Shown one piece after another: positions 12,614-13,092 of a DNA stretch of 13,092 nucleotides. The translations under genes and the position numbers were made by a program. The stretch lies in the NCBI GenBank assembly GCA_038106145.1, contig JAYODD010000035.1:1-13092 (forward strand). Direction: 5' to 3'. The notes under the pieces are model-generated. The model was not told the DNA's origin. It saw only the letters and a list, made by a program, of their open reading frames with translations, and ran no database searches. Each line of letters opens with the position of its first letter. The stretch's first letter is position 1. Source of the stretch: JBFJKD01 sp038106145. GTDB lineage: Bacteria; Pseudomonadota; Gammaproteobacteria; Pseudomonadales; Porticoccaceae.

Positions 12614-13092
12614 TCATCGTCGGAATCGTCGCATTACTCGGCTTGCTTGTCGGTACCTGGTGGCTGGATCGTGCGCTTGATCAACCCCTGGCGGTGCCGG
12701 TGGAGGGCTATCAGTTCGTGGCCGGCAAAGGGGACGGGGTGTATCGCATCGCGCATAAACTCGAGGAAGCCGGGGTTGTGCAGCACGCTATTGCCCTGCG
12801 CCTGTACGCAAAAATAACCGGACGCGATCAGGTGCGCGCTGGTGAGTACGCTCTGGTGGCAGGGGATACGATTAAAACCCTGGTGGACAAGCTGCAGAAA
12901 GGTCAGACGGTACAGTATCGGGTGACTATTCCCGAGGGGCTGACGTTGGCGCAATGGCTCGGCATTTTGCATGCACAACCTAAAATCGACCGGCGGTTAT
13001 CGCTCAATTTTCGTGAAGAACTGGCGGATATACTGGGCCTTGCTGCCGATAAATTAGAGGGTTGGTTCGCGCCGGATACCTATGTCTACAGT
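12598..13092 (+). CDS. mltG: endolytic murein transglycosylase MltG (partial, N-terminal)
   Basis: Inner-membrane enzyme that cuts nascent peptidoglycan strands and is thought to end glycan polymerisation. The window holds the first 165 codons; the gene runs off the right edge. Residues 4-22 form the membrane anchor. The LysM-like part begins around residue 40 (GKGDGVYRIAHKLEEAGVV), followed by GEYAL and the IPEGLTLAQ motif, and the visible part ends in EGWFAPDTYVYS, the lead-in to the catalytic YceG domain. The catalytic glutamate lies beyond the window. The ATG at 12598 lies inside the end of pabC, with a GGCGG (12589-12593) upstream as Shine-Dalgarno. Confidence 0.93.
   Translation, partial: MFRQLIIVGIVALLGLLVGTWWLDRALDQPLAVPVEGYQFVAGKGDGVYRIAHKLEEAGVVQHAIALRLYAKITGRDQVRAGEYALVAGDTIKTLVDKLQKGQTVQYRVTIPEGLTLAQWLGILHAQPKIDRRLSLNFREELADILGLAADKLEGWFAPDTYVYS

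Overview
The window is a stretch of gammaproteobacterial chromosome. The order rne / rluC - HAD phosphatase - maf(yceF) - yceD - rpmF - fabD - fabG - acpP - pabC - mltG matches the conserved block of Pseudomonas and its marine relatives. The moderately GC-rich core genes and the pattern of missing block members suggest a Cellvibrio/Saccharophagus/Teredinibacter-type bacterium, but the genus is a guess.

Left part (1-2400): an integron cassette array. A candidate LexA box (CTG-N10-CAG, 19-34) overlaps a weak promoter pointing off the left edge, where an integrase gene would be expected. An attI-like core site (GTTAGGT, 304-310) is followed by three one-gene cassettes read rightward: a small protein with two CxxC pairs (321-674), a GIY-YIG nuclease-like protein (782-1360) and a small membrane-anchored protein (1614-2105). 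Cassettes 1 and 2 end in recognisable, unrelated attC sites (679-765 and 1355-1494). The third ends in what looks like a collapsed attC (2099-2120). The cassettes are AT-richer than the rest of the window and mostly lack Shine-Dalgarno sequences. About 255 bp without a gene and a strong bidirectional terminator (2376-2407) separate them from the core genome.

Centre (2414-7776): tRNA-Ser(UGA) and rne lie on the minus strand. A 573-bp divergent region rich in inverted repeats contains the long rne leader, including a hairpin that covers the rne Shine-Dalgarno. rluC and a HAD-family phosphatase run rightward and overlap by one base. maf (yceF type) is convergent to them.

Right part (8462-13092): a rightward block for ribosome, fatty acid, folate and cell-wall functions. 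yceD has a near-consensus promoter placed so close to its ATG that the transcript should be almost leaderless. It is followed by rpmF, fabD, fabG, acpP (own promoter, leader hairpin and terminator), pabC and the first 165 codons of mltG. Compared with the block in Pseudomonas, sppA-like, plsX and fabF genes are absent from their usual places.

The most interesting part is the cassette array and its unknown or nuclease-like cargo, together with the putative SOS-responsive integrase promoter at the left edge.
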